A stretch of DNA of 9,140 bases from Dehalococcoidia bacterium (GCA_012270665.1 JAAXHY010000157.1:1-9140); one strand, 5' to 3'; positions 1-6,948 are shown, numbered from the stretch's first letter. A program made the numbers and translations. The notes: generated by a model from the letters alone, not told the origin.

Positions 1-143
1 TCGCCTATGTACAGATGGAGGAAGCCACGGATCAGACCCTGCATGTAGAGCCTGCCGCTGGCCTCCTCGAACCTTCGGATGAGCAGCATCTTCCGGTAGA
101 AGTCGGCCACCTGAGCCTTGTCTATATTTATAGCTACTTTCAT
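1..143 (-). CDS. pdhA: Pyruvate dehydrogenase E1 component, alpha subunit (N-terminal part, cut by window edge)
   Basis: Only the first 47 codons are present; the gene continues beyond the left edge. The translation contains FYRKMLLIRRFEEASGRLYM followed by QGLIRGFLHLYIGE, the conserved N-terminal stretch of thiamine-diphosphate E1 alpha subunits of pyruvate (or related branched-chain/acetoin) dehydrogenase, which decarboxylate the 2-oxoacid and pass the acyl group to the lipoyl E2. The ATG (143-141) is preceded by GAGGAAG three bases upstream, a good ribosome site. The dihydrolipoyl dehydrogenase gene lies 111 bases upstream on the same strand, which supports a PDH-type complex. The exact substrate (pyruvate, acetoin or branched-chain oxoacid) cannot be settled from 47 residues; pyruvate is the best guess. 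Confidence 0.88.
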   Translation of the reverse strand, partial: MKVAINIDKAQVADFYRKMLLIRRFEEASGRLYMQGLIRGFLHLYIG

Positions 144-232
144 AGACTTCCTCGAAACGGGGGCATATATTTCTGAATCAGCGTCCTCAGAACTCCTGCG
201 GAACAGGATATGAGCGCCCATCGGAATTGAAG

Positions 233-256
233 AGTCGCCCGCGACACCGGGCGACT
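233..256 (-). terminator. Inverted repeat between lpd and pdhA, overlapping the lpd stop
   Basis: AGTCGCCC (233-240) and GGGCGACT (249-256) form a perfect 8-bp stem with an 8-base loop. The stem includes two bases of the lpd stop codon (257-255). On the minus strand it is followed by CTTCAATTCC, not a real T-run, so it is a poor intrinsic terminator. It could instead attenuate transcription or stabilise the lpd mRNA end before pdhA. The role is inferred; the hairpin is seen directly. Confidence 0.45.
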
Positions 257-1637
257 AGATGTGTATAGCTTCTCCCTCCGCGGCGAGAGCGGCCTCCTTG
301 ACTGTCTCGGAGATGGTCGGATGCGGATGGACCAGCCAGCCAAGCTCGGTCGTGGTGGCCTCGAGCAACTTCGTCATTCCGAGTTCGCCGAGCAGTTCCG
401 TAACCTCGGCCCCTATCATGTGCGCGCCAAGTATCTCCCCGATTTCCTCGTCGACCACCAGCTTGATCATGCCCTCGGACTCGTTCATAGCCAGCGCCTT
501 GCCGCTGGCGGCCATCGGAAAGCGGCCCACTTTGACCGGGTAGCCCCGCTCCCTGGCCTGCGCTTCGGTCAGGCCGAAACTCGCCACCTGGGGCCGGCAG
601 TATATGGCCCTGGGTATCTGGACGTAGTCGAGCGGCTGCGGATCGAGCCCGGCTATGCGCTCGACGGCGGTGACTCCCTGCGCCGAAGCGACGTGCGCCA
701 GAAGCATCTTTCCGGTGACGTCCCCTATGGCGTAGATGTTCGGGATGTTGGTGCGCATGGAACAGTCAACGGGTATGAAACCGCGCTCCGTTCGGACTCC
801 CGCCGCTTCCAGACCGATGCCCGAGGTGTTCCCCTGCACGCCCACGGCGACCAGCACCTTGTCGCACTCTTCGACCCTGTTCTCGGCGTCGGTCGAGATG
901 GAGACCTGGGCGGAGCCGCCATTTACTGCGATTCCCGCTACCTGGGCGCCGGTGACGCTCTCGATACCCTGCCTTCTGAATGAACGTTCGAGCTGCTCGC
1001 TTATCTCTTCGTCCTCGTTCGGAATGAGGCGCGGCATAAGCTCGACGATGGTCACCTCCGCGCCGTAAGCGCTCCACACATACGCGAACTCGCACCCGGT
1101 AGCGCCGCCCCCGACTATCACGACCCGGCCTGGAACCTCTCTGAGTTCGAGCGCCTCGCGGCTGGTGATTACCGTCTCGCGGTCTATCGGCAGCCCGGGA
1201 ATGTCCCTCTGGCTCGCGCCGGTGGCTATGATGATATGGTCCGCGGACAGGACGCTGCCGTCCTCGGCTATCCGGACGTTGTTGGCGCCCTGAAGCGCTC
1301 CCGTGCCTCGGATGTGGTCCACGCCGTTCTTGCGCAGGAGCGACGCGACGCCGCGGGTCAGGCGACCGACGACCGCGCGGCTGCGGTCAATCGCCTTTCC
1401 GAAGTCGGGGTTCACCTCGCCGACGCCGATGCCGTACTCGTCGGCGTGCCGGATGATGCTGAGCACCTCGGCGTTTCGGAGAAGCGCCTTGGATGGGATG
1501 CACCCCCAGTTGAGGCAGATACCGCCAAGAGCGTCCCTCTCGACCACCGCCGTCTTCATGCCCAACTGTCCGGCGCGAATAGCGGCTACATATCCCCCAG
1601 GACCTGAGCCGAGGACCAATACATCATATTCAGCCAA
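255..1637 (-). CDS. lpdA: Dihydrolipoyl dehydrogenase (E3 of 2-oxoacid dehydrogenase complexes)
   Basis: This 460-residue flavoprotein reoxidises the dihydrolipoyl arm of E2 with NAD+ and has the normal family length. Domains in order: FAD-binding GSGPGG at residues 11-16; redox-active disulfide GGICLNWGCIPSK with C41 and C46; NAD-binding GGGATGCEFA at 176-185; second FAD contact AIGD at 303-306; and the C-terminal interface domain with the catalytic pair H439 and E444 in HPHPTISETVKE. All key residues are present, so it should be active. The start is TTG (1637-1635), chosen because AAGAGG lies nine bases upstream and the FAD motif follows at the usual distance. It precedes the E1 alpha gene on the same strand, so it probably serves pyruvate dehydrogenase. 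Mercuric reductase or glutathione reductase is unlikely given the HPHPT-type C-terminus and the neighbour. Confidence 0.96.
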   Translation of the reverse strand: MAEYDVLVLGSGPGGYVAAIRAGQLGMKTAVVERDALGGICLNWGCIPSKALLRNAEVLSIIRHADEYGIGVGEVNPDFGKAIDRSRAVVGRLTRGVASLLRKNGVDHIRGTGALQGANNVRIAEDGSVLSADHIIIATGASQRDIPGLPIDRETVITSREALELREVPGRVVIVGGGATGCEFAYVWSAYGAEVTIVELMPRLIPNEDEEISEQLERSFRRQGIESVTGAQVAGIAVNGGSAQVSISTDAENRVEECDKVLVAVGVQGNTSGIGLEAAGVRTERGFIPVDCSMRTNIPNIYAIGDVTGKMLLAHVASAQGVTAVERIAGLDPQPLDYVQIPRAIYCRPQVASFGLTEAQARERGYPVKVGRFPMAASGKALAMNESEGMIKLVVDEEIGEILGAHMIGAEVTELLGELGMTKLLEATTTELGWLVHPHPTISETVKEAALAAEGEAIHI

Positions 1638-1666
1638 AAAGCGAACCTCTTGAATAGTCTTAGCGG

Positions 1667-1716
1667 GGTCGTATTCACGACCGAAACTATTCTACACCAA
1701 ACGGACGAGCCATAAA
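1667..1716 (-). promoter_or_regulatory. Possible promoter and small palindrome upstream of lpd
   Basis: On the minus strand TAGAAT (1694-1689) is a fair -10 box; TTTATG (1716-1711) 16 bases upstream is only a weak -35 match. Just downstream, where transcription would start, GGTCGT (1667-1672) and ACGACC (1677-1682) form a perfect 6-bp inverted repeat around ATTC. This could be an operator or a short leader hairpin. The match is weak and lpd could also be read through from the upstream regulator gene. Confidence 0.3.
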
Positions 1717-1723
1717 AGATTGA

Positions 1724-1743
1724 GAAGCGGCGGGCGGCGCTTC
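1724..1743 (-). terminator. Weak hairpin after the LuxR-type gene
   Basis: GAAGCG (1724-1729) and CGCTTC (1738-1743) pair as a 6-bp stem with an 8-base GC-rich loop, directly after the regulator's stop codon. On the minus strand it is followed by TCTCAATCTTTTATG, a short T-rich run about seven bases away. It may act as a weak or leaky terminator between the regulator and lpd. Confidence 0.35.
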
Positions 1744-1744
1744 C

Positions 1745-2422
1745 TCAGAGCAGACCACGGCTCTGGGCGATGAGAACCGCTTCCATTCTGTTCTTGGCGT
1801 TCAGCCTCTTGCGCGCGTTGCGAATGTGGTCCCGGACAGTATGAGCGCTGATGCCCATTCGGGCGGCAATCTCCGGGATCTCGAGGGACTGGGCTGCCAG
1901 GCGCAGCGCCTCGAGTTCGCGAGGGGCCAGGGATTGGTGGTCGTCGTCGGACGCAATCAGGCTTCGGACGCTCTCGGCCATCTTTTCGGCCCCCGCGTCG
2001 TCTATCTGGTCATGGAAGAGATGCGCGACGATGGTCTCGCCGCCCTCGCGCTCCGTCTGGACGACGAGCGGAATAACCGAGATCTGCTTTCGCTTGCCCG
2101 ACGAGCATCTCATTTGGACATGGGTAACTGGCGGTTTGACACCCTGCCGCGCCAGAGCCAAGGACGGACAGCCCTCGATACAGATGGGCTCGGCTCCATT
2201 CTGGGGCAGACTCGCGCAGACCTCGTAGCAGCGCAGTCCGATTACCTCCGCTCTCTTGTGGCCCAGAATCTCCTCTGCGGCCCTGTTCCAGTAGATGATC
2301 TTCTGCTCCGAGTCCACGGCGTAAACTCCGCATGGCGACCCGTCCAACAATTCCAGCGTCTCGATTGCGTTCATGTACCGTCCAATCTCCTGTTGATAAC
2401 TTGCCGCGAGGAACGTCTCCAT
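1745..2422 (-). CDS. PAS domain / LuxR-type HTH transcriptional regulator
   Basis: The protein has 225 residues. Residues ~20-125 form a PAS sensor domain (GVYAVDSEQKIIYWNRAAEE, then ILGHKRAEVIG), and residues ~165-225 a LuxR/GerE helix-turn-helix beginning LAPRELEALRLAA with recognition helix region ISAHTVRDHIRNARKRL. There is no receiver domain, so the PAS domain is the likely sensor. Its loop is rich in cysteine: C65, C69, C81 and C85, plus C31 and C106, in an RCYEVC ... CIEGCPSLALARQG pattern that I recall from other PAS-HTH proteins; metal, cluster or redox sensing is possible but unproven. The start is uncertain: ATG 2422 has no good ribosome site, while M17 (2374) has AGGAG twelve bases upstream. 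It may control the lpd-pdhA genes downstream, itself, or the divergent protease operon; the shared 249-bp intergenic region makes the last plausible. Confidence 0.88.
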   Translation of the reverse strand: METFLAASYQQEIGRYMNAIETLELLDGSPCGVYAVDSEQKIIYWNRAAEEILGHKRAEVIGLRCYEVCASLPQNGAEPICIEGCPSLALARQGVKPPVTHVQMRCSSGKRKQISVIPLVVQTEREGGETIVAHLFHDQIDDAGAEKMAESVRSLIASDDDHQSLAPRELEALRLAAQSLEIPEIAARMGISAHTVRDHIRNARKRLNAKNRMEAVLIAQSRGLL

Positions 2423-2551
2423 GCGCGGCCACTGCGCGCATGGGAAGATAGCAATTATCGGAAGACATGGGCAATAGCATATCTACGCTGTACCGGGCCG
2501 GGTCATACGACCTGTTTCGGTTGCCATATATTACACGTCAAGTGGCGTATA

Positions 2552-2580
2552 TTGACTCCCACAAATGTGGGATTTACACA
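2552..2580 (+). promoter_or_regulatory. Sigma70-like promoter for the protease operon, with palindrome across the spacer
   Basis: TTGACT (2552-2557, five of six consensus bases) and TACACA (2575-2580, three of six) are separated by exactly 17 bases. It lies about 90 bases upstream of the protease start and faces it. The -10 is poor, so it may need an activator. The palindrome at 2557-2572 sits almost wholly in the spacer. Confidence 0.42.
2557..2572. promoter_or_regulatory. Candidate operator: perfect 7+2+7 palindrome
   Basis: TCCCACA AA TGTGGGA is a perfect inverted repeat with a two-base centre. It lies between the divergent PAS-LuxR regulator and the protease, inside the spacer of the best plus-strand promoter candidate. 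A dimeric regulator bound here would block or remodel polymerase binding. The neighbouring LuxR-type protein is the obvious candidate binder, but this is inference from position and symmetry. Confidence 0.45.
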
Positions 2581-2609
2581 GCCGCTTTCACATGGCGACA
2601 ATTGCTCTC

Positions 2610-2632
2610 GCTGTCCTGAGTCAAGGGACAGC
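2610..2632 (+). other. Leader hairpin upstream of the protease gene
   Basis: GCTGTCC (2610-2616) pairs with GGACAGC (2626-2632) around a 9-base loop; a T-G pair can extend the stem. It would lie in the 5' untranslated leader if the promoter above is used, ending ~40 bases before the start codon. No T-run follows, so it is not a terminator. The ribosome site AAGGAG lies between this hairpin and the ATG. Confidence 0.35.
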
Positions 2633-2671
2633 AAGTAGTTTGGAAAAGAACAAGGAGAACAGAACCGAATC

Positions 2672-3874
2672 ATGAAAAGACTGAAGAATATGCTGATAGG
2701 AAAGCGTCTGCTGATTGTGCTGGGAGTGCTGTTGACCGTAGTCGCCGCCCCAGTGGCCATAGTGTTGATGAACCAGTATATGAACACGGAGGCGTCAGTC
2801 TCGGATGCAGCGAAAGTCGATGCCCAATCCTATGCGGCGCAGTGGGGAATTGAACTGGATGAAGCGATCCAGCGCTTGCAGCTGCAACGTTCAATCGGGA
2901 TGCTTGGCGCGGAGTTGGAAGAGAACGAGGCCGGTACATACGCTGGACACTGGATAAAGCACGGTTCCGATCCAAACGATTTCGGCATGGTGGTTCGGTT
3001 CACCAGTAACGGAAATGAGACGATTAAGCAGTACGGGCAACACGTGGCGAATGGCCCGCTGGCAGGTATGGTAGAGTTGAGAGACGCGGATATGACACTT
3101 ACTGAACTGCGTCAAGCCCAGTCTGAGGCTATTGAAGCCATCAATGGCCAGGATATACCCGCCGAATTGGACATCGACGTGAAGACGGGCAGAGTCAATA
3201 TCTACGTAGCCGAACGGGGTCGTCTGGATGACGCGATACAGAACGGAAGCGTTAGCCTGCCTGAAAATACTGACTTAATCACCGTTTCGGCATTGGGCCA
3301 GATGGAAGCCGATATATACGGGGGGTTACCACTAAGCAAATGCACCAGTGGTTTTGCCGTCGAAAAGTCCGATGGCACAAGGGGAATCACAACGGCAGCG
3401 CACTGCGTCAACGACCTGACCTACGATGGGACGGATCTGACATTTGAGGGAGGAGCAGAGGGTGGGAGCTATGATATACAGTGGCATACGGCTCCCGGGT
3501 ACACGGTGACCAACAAGATACGCTTCACAAGCGATGGGGCAACCCGAAGAATAACTGGGACAGTAGGCAGGAGCGCACAGTCAGTAGGCGAATATGTATG
3601 CAAGTACGCGAAGGTTACCCATTACACTTGCGGCTACGTTGCCAGCACTAACCTTCAGCCTCCGAACCTTAGTGCCACTTTCATTTGGGTTGATAATACC
3701 GCTGGCTATGATAACCTTTCCTCTGGTGGGGATAGTGGTGGTCCGTGGTTTCTAGGCAATGATGCATACGGGACACACTATGGTTCCCCTGGGGATGACG
3801 AAGATGATGCCGTGTACATGGCTGTCAACTACATATCCGAAGGGATCGGGGTGGACGTGATGACTTCACCGTGA
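2672..3874 (+). CDS. Secreted S1E-type (alpha-lytic/streptogrisin-like) serine protease with pro-domain
   Basis: The 400-residue precursor starts with a basic stretch and a hydrophobic export segment (~13-33), then a pro-region (~45-212), then a chymotrypsin-fold protease (~213-400). The catalytic triad is visible: H244 in TTAAHC, D268 in SYDIQW and S355 in GGDSGGP. Two disulfides typical of the family are likely: C224-C245 and C310-C320 (VCKYAKVTHYTCG). The mature protein probably begins near ADIYGG (213-218), which matches the N-terminal ANIVGG of alpha-lytic protease; pro- and mature lengths also fit that family. In it the pro-region is a foldase and tight inhibitor, removed by self-cleavage outside the membrane. 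No clear signal peptidase site is seen, so it could stay membrane-tethered until processing. AAGGAG lies about 14 bases before the ATG, longer than usual. Lipoprotein A follows with a 4-base overlap. Confidence 0.92.
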   Translation: MKRLKNMLIGKRLLIVLGVLLTVVAAPVAIVLMNQYMNTEASVSDAAKVDAQSYAAQWGIELDEAIQRLQLQRSIGMLGAELEENEAGTYAGHWIKHGSDPNDFGMVVRFTSNGNETIKQYGQHVANGPLAGMVELRDADMTLTELRQAQSEAIEAINGQDIPAELDIDVKTGRVNIYVAERGRLDDAIQNGSVSLPENTDLITVSALGQMEADIYGGLPLSKCTSGFAVEKSDGTRGITTAAHCVNDLTYDGTDLTFEGGAEGGSYDIQWHTAPGYTVTNKIRFTSDGATRRITGTVGRSAQSVGEYVCKYAKVTHYTCGYVASTNLQPPNLSATFIWVDNTAGYDNLSSGGDSGGPWFLGNDAYGTHYGSPGDDEDDAVYMAVNYISEGIGVDVMTSP

Positions 3875-4389
3875 GGAGCCAAATGCTTCACAGGATGAAA
3901 TCGTGTTTTTCACTGTTGGGACTCGCTCTACTGTTGATGATGGTGGCATGCACAGTTGCTGAAGGACCGGAGGACTTCCCTAAGCAGCTCCATACGACTC
4001 CTACGAGTGTTCCCACGCCTTCTCCGACGGAGATGTCTAATCCCTACCTTCCTATGCAGTCCAAGGATGTCAATGCCTACATGGAGGCTGAGATGGTGGG
4101 CGAACTAGTATTGGAGAACGGCTGTCTTCGTGCAGAGGGAGGAGCAGAGGGTAACGCCCTCCTCATTTGGCCGTATGGATCCGAGATGACTACTAGCGGG
4201 CAGGGTGTGCGTGTGCGGAAAATCGGCAGTGATTTAGATGTCACTTTGTCTGTCGGACACAGGGTCCGATTTGGAGGTGGCTATAGATCTGTCAACTTTA
4301 TCCGGGGGTATTTAGTTGAGCCAATTCCGAGCAGTTGTCTTGGTGGCCCGTACTGGCTCGTCGGAGAAGTATCGGCCATCGCAGAGTGA
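3871..4389 (+). CDS. Lipoprotein A with one copy of an unrecognised Cys/Trp-Pro domain
   Basis: The protein has 172 residues from GTG 3871, which overlaps the protease stop as GTGA; an ATG at 3883 (M5) with GAGGAG four bases upstream is an alternative start. A hydrophobic signal ends in MMVAC, so C27 is the likely lipidated cysteine. A Pro/Thr/Ser linker (~41-62) leads to a single domain (~75-170): GELVLENGCLRA with C85, LLIWPYG with W100-P101, VGHRVRFGGG at 128-137, and C156 before GGPYWLVGEVS. C85 and C156 could form a disulfide. The same pattern recurs in lipoprotein B. The function is unknown; the overlap with the protease suggests co-translation and a shared role at the cell surface. Confidence 0.85.
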   Translation: MRSQMLHRMKSCFSLLGLALLLMMVACTVAEGPEDFPKQLHTTPTSVPTPSPTEMSNPYLPMQSKDVNAYMEAEMVGELVLENGCLRAEGGAEGNALLIWPYGSEMTTSGQGVRVRKIGSDLDVTLSVGHRVRFGGGYRSVNFIRGYLVEPIPSSCLGGPYWLVGEVSAIAE

Positions 4390-4392
4390 GAG

Positions 4393-4488
4393 ATGCCGAC
4401 AGTGGCATTTGCATTCAACAATGATGCAATCTACATGGCAATAGACCACCTAGAGAGCTTCCAGAGTCTCTCACCGCTGACGGACTAA
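4393..4488 (+). pseudogene. Relic of a second S1 protease: C-terminal tail only
   Basis: A 31-codon reading frame from ATG 4393 to TAA 4486-4488 contains NDAIYMAIDHL, which matches DDAVYMAVNYI near the end of the upstream protease (residues 378-388): five of eleven identical and most of the rest conservative. After the match, 19 residues here and 12 in the protease remain before the stop. No catalytic motif or signal is left. It sits between lipoproteins A and B, where a second protease would be expected if a protease-lipoprotein pair had been duplicated. It is in frame with lipoprotein A, separated from it only by the TGA stop and one GAG codon. It could instead be a translated small peptide, but the match favours a decayed duplicate. 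Confidence 0.55.
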
Positions 4489-4506
4489 ATCTGACCAGGG
4501 CGAGCA

Positions 4507-5772
4507 ATGAGTCGACGTGGAACAAACCCAACACTCATGTTAGTGATGCTCTTGGCAATGCTGTTCGCCCTGCTGTCGTGCGATGAACTTGAAGAGGAGA
4601 AGACGAAGGGCGCCTTAGAGCGCCCGTCTTCTCCTCCATTCTCGACCATGGAAACTTATACAGAGACGCCAAGTCCCACAATGACTCCTCTTCCACCTTC
4701 GCCAAAGCCGGCGGCTGTGGTGAAGGCTTTTCCTACACATAACGAACCGTTGCCCACCGACTGGGGCTATCGCCACCCATCGTTGGGGCATCACATCATG
4801 GTCGAGTTGGTCATAGAAGATGGTTGCCTCCGAGCGCTTGGATACGAGGGGTTCAACAATGAGCCGATTCCCTCATATCTGCTAGTGTGGCCAGACGGCT
4901 TCAAATGGTGGGAGGAAGAAGACACAATCCACATCAGCGACCAGATGGGCATAGTGGTGGCGCGTGTCGGCGATATGGTTCGCTTCTCCGGTAGACTCAT
5001 AGACTCAGATAGTGACTTGGCCCGTGAGATCGAGGACAGAGTGTCAGAAAAGTGCGCCGCGCCATACTATCTAATCGGAGACGATGTTAGCGTCATCAGG
5101 TCTGATGAGTCTAATATAGTGTCCCTTCCAGGCTCAGATCTATATTTTATACGGAATAAAACGTGGAAACTGACGGGGGGATTCCTAGATACGTTGGAAC
5201 CCTTTTCTGGCCCGTTCCAGATGACGATGGAGGGGGACTGCTTGTTTATAACGGAGGCGAATCACTCTGAAAGATATGTGCCCCTGTGGCCAGCCGGATT
5301 CTATCCACACATCGGGAAAGATGGAGAAATCGAGGTGCGAAACGGGGGAGGACGAACGATAGCTCGTGTCGGCGACAGGCTGTATATGAGAGGGAGCGAA
5401 GGAAGAAACGTTCCAGAGTGTGGCGCACGGATGCGGTCCACCAGAATTATCAGCAATCGTGACCTTCCGGTGACCTTTCCACAGCATGAAGAAGAGAGTC
5501 CAGGCAATGACCGCATTGATGGAAAATTACAGGTCCGCAACGGCTGTATATATATCAAGGAAGACATTGTGGTATGGCCGTCCTATCTCACCATGAGCGA
5601 GGAAGATGACCGTGTTTACATCAGGTACAAGAGCGGTATGGAGATGGTCCGTGAAGGGGAGCGAACCGGATTCAAAGGTCGTAGGGCCTATCAAGATGAC
5701 GACCTCGGCAGACAGATACGACGCACATTGCCAATTGATTGTCCGCATGGTGATTTCTGGTTGTCAGATTAG
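4507..5772 (+). CDS. Lipoprotein B with three degenerate copies of the Cys/Trp-Pro domain
   Basis: The protein has 421 residues. The signal ends in LLSC with lipidated C25 followed by DELEEE. A Pro/Thr/Ser linker spans ~39-70. Three repeats follow. Repeat 1 (~99-195): VIEDGCLRA with C107, WP 128-129, ARVGDMVRFSG 152-162, C183, PYYLIG. Repeat 2 (~238-312): MEGDCLFI with C245, WP 261-262, ARVGDRLYMRG 286-296, C305. Repeat 3 (~340-421): VRNGCIYI with C347, WP 357-358, REGERTGFKG, C412 and a final FWLSD. Each copy keeps a pair of cysteines, suggesting one disulfide per domain. Repeat 1 is closest to lipoprotein A, and repeats 2 and 3 are shorter. The start has only a weak ribosome site. The next gene begins 12 bases after the stop and its ribosome site overlaps that stop. 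The function is unknown; a surface binding or scaffold role is a guess. Confidence 0.85.
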   Translation: MSRRGTNPTLMLVMLLAMLFALLSCDELEEEKTKGALERPSSPPFSTMETYTETPSPTMTPLPPSPKPAAVVKAFPTHNEPLPTDWGYRHPSLGHHIMVELVIEDGCLRALGYEGFNNEPIPSYLLVWPDGFKWWEEEDTIHISDQMGIVVARVGDMVRFSGRLIDSDSDLAREIEDRVSEKCAAPYYLIGDDVSVIRSDESNIVSLPGSDLYFIRNKTWKLTGGFLDTLEPFSGPFQMTMEGDCLFITEANHSERYVPLWPAGFYPHIGKDGEIEVRNGGGRTIARVGDRLYMRGSEGRNVPECGARMRSTRIISNRDLPVTFPQHEEESPGNDRIDGKLQVRNGCIYIKEDIVVWPSYLTMSEEDDRVYIRYKSGMEMVREGERTGFKGRRAYQDDDLGRQIRRTLPIDCPHGDFWLSD

Positions 5773-5784
5773 GAGAAGGCGCAG

Positions 5785-6339
5785 ATGGGCCAACAACTCT
5801 TCAGAACCCTCTTCTATCTGATAGCTGGGACCATCCTCGCCTCCATAACCTGGAGTACCATCGAACACTCGGCGGTCACCGGAGACTACATCCTCTCCGT
5901 CATCCTGCTGGGCATGATGTTCTTCATCGTCGGACAGTTCTTCGTTGACCGCTGGCGACCGGAGTGCGGCCCCGGCGACTTCCACCCCACCAGGCTCTGG
6001 AAGACGCCGCGCGAGACCAGCCGCTCCGGCCTTTGGCTCAGGGTCGGATTCAGGACGCTTATGGGTATCGCCATATTCTCCGGTTTAGCTGTCCTGCTGG
6101 TCCTGACCACGACAGCGCGGCCCGCCTTCATGGTTCTGCTGGGCGCGCTGTTCGCGCTGCGAGTTCCTCATCTATACTGGAGTATGCGAAGCCGATATGA
6201 GGAAGCGCGAGACGGTGAGAGCGCCGAACTCCGTTACAGGGGTGGCTCGGCGCTGAATCGCAGAACGATATGGCTCACGCCCACGCTCATGGCAGGGACG
6301 GGCGCCGTCCTCGCCACCCTCGGAGCGCTGCTCAGCTGA
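5785..6339 (+). CDS. Multi-pass membrane protein, unrecognised family
   Basis: The protein has 184 residues with about five hydrophobic segments: ~5-25, 34-54, 87-108, 113-131 and 163-183. A hydrophilic stretch (~55-85) with DFHP and LWKTP separates segments 2 and 3. I do not recognise the family. Its ribosome site AGGAG overlaps the stop of lipoprotein B, indicating coupled translation, and the signal peptidase gene follows after 21 bases. A paralogue fused to part of a signal peptidase lies at 8288-9052; about 96 of the first 139 residues are identical by hand count, without gaps. The strong conservation of TARPAFMVLLGAL and VPHLYWS marks a functional core in segments 3-4. The repeated association with signal peptidase suggests a role in handling or processing exported proteins, but this is inference. 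Confidence 0.82.
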   Translation: MGQQLFRTLFYLIAGTILASITWSTIEHSAVTGDYILSVILLGMMFFIVGQFFVDRWRPECGPGDFHPTRLWKTPRETSRSGLWLRVGFRTLMGIAIFSGLAVLLVLTTTARPAFMVLLGALFALRVPHLYWSMRSRYEEARDGESAELRYRGGSALNRRTIWLTPTLMAGTGAVLATLGALLS

Positions 6340-6360
6340 GCCGATAGGCGGGAGTCCGGC

Positions 6361-6948
6361 GTGCGAGAGGTCATACGCGAACTGGTGCACACCGCCTTGG
6401 TGTCACTCGCCGTATTCCTCTCCATACACTTCAGCATAGAGAACTTCAGGGTGGACGGCTTCAGCATGACTCCAACCCTGGTTGACGGCCAGCATCTCAT
6501 CGCCAACAAGCTGGTCTTCTCCCGTCTCAGCGCCGACGCGCTGACCGGCCTCATCCCGTTCGTCCCCGACTCCGAGGAGAGCGGCGCGTTGTTCGCGTTT
6601 CACCCGCCCGAGCGCGGCGACATCATGGTATTCCTACACCCGCGCGACCCATCCCGCGCTCTCGTCAAGCGCGTCATCGGTCTGCCGGGAGACGTTATCG
6701 AGATAGACACCGGCCAGGTCGTCCGAAACGGGGAGAGTCTGGAAGAGCCTTACGTGGTCCACTCCGACGCGCGGAGTTTCGATCCTGTCCGTGTACCGGA
6801 AGATTCGTACTACGTACTAGGCGACAACCGGCTGGTGTCCAGCGACTCGCGCCACTGGAGATTCGTGTCAGACGAACACGTCATCGGTCGCGCCTGGCTC
6901 AGCTACTGGCCCTCCGACAGAATCGAGTTCCTCCACTCCCTATGGTAG
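6361..6948 (+). CDS. lepB: Signal peptidase I (S26 family)
   Basis: The 195-residue enzyme cleaves signal peptides of exported proteins on the outer face of the cytoplasmic membrane. An N-terminal anchor (~9-26) is followed by the Ser box GFSMTPTL with nucleophile S35, the Lys box LVKRVIGLPGD with general base K103, and the GDNR box at 154-157 with SSDSR after it. The Ser-Lys distance is long because of an insert (~56-85) ending FHPPERGD, which I recall from Chloroflexota enzymes. The start is GTG 6361 with GGGAG six bases upstream. It is complete and should be active. It belongs to a run of exported-protein genes, so it may be dedicated to them and not the only housekeeping copy. The 3' end (6881-6978) is almost identical to the end of the fusion gene further right. 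Confidence 0.95.
   Translation: MREVIRELVHTALVSLAVFLSIHFSIENFRVDGFSMTPTLVDGQHLIANKLVFSRLSADALTGLIPFVPDSEESGALFAFHPPERGDIMVFLHPRDPSRALVKRVIGLPGDVIEIDTGQVVRNGESLEEPYVVHSDARSFDPVRVPEDSYYVLGDNRLVSSDSRHWRFVSDEHVIGRAWLSYWPSDRIEFLHSLW

Noticed and set aside
261..983. Long open frame on the plus strand, antisense to lpd (240 codons)
   Set aside because: It lies wholly inside a clearly recognisable dihydrolipoyl dehydrogenase gene; it has no recognisable motif and is expected from high GC content.
1826..2638. Long open frame on the plus strand, antisense to the PAS-LuxR gene (270 codons)
   Set aside because: The minus-strand protein has clear PAS and HTH motifs; the antisense frame has none and is a GC shadow.
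3446..4152. Exact 18-base match GAGGGAGGAGCAGAGGGT between the protease (3446-3463) and lipoprotein A (4135-4152)
   Set aside because: It is purine-rich, low-complexity sequence encoding EGGAEG in both, and the flanks are unrelated; most likely chance.
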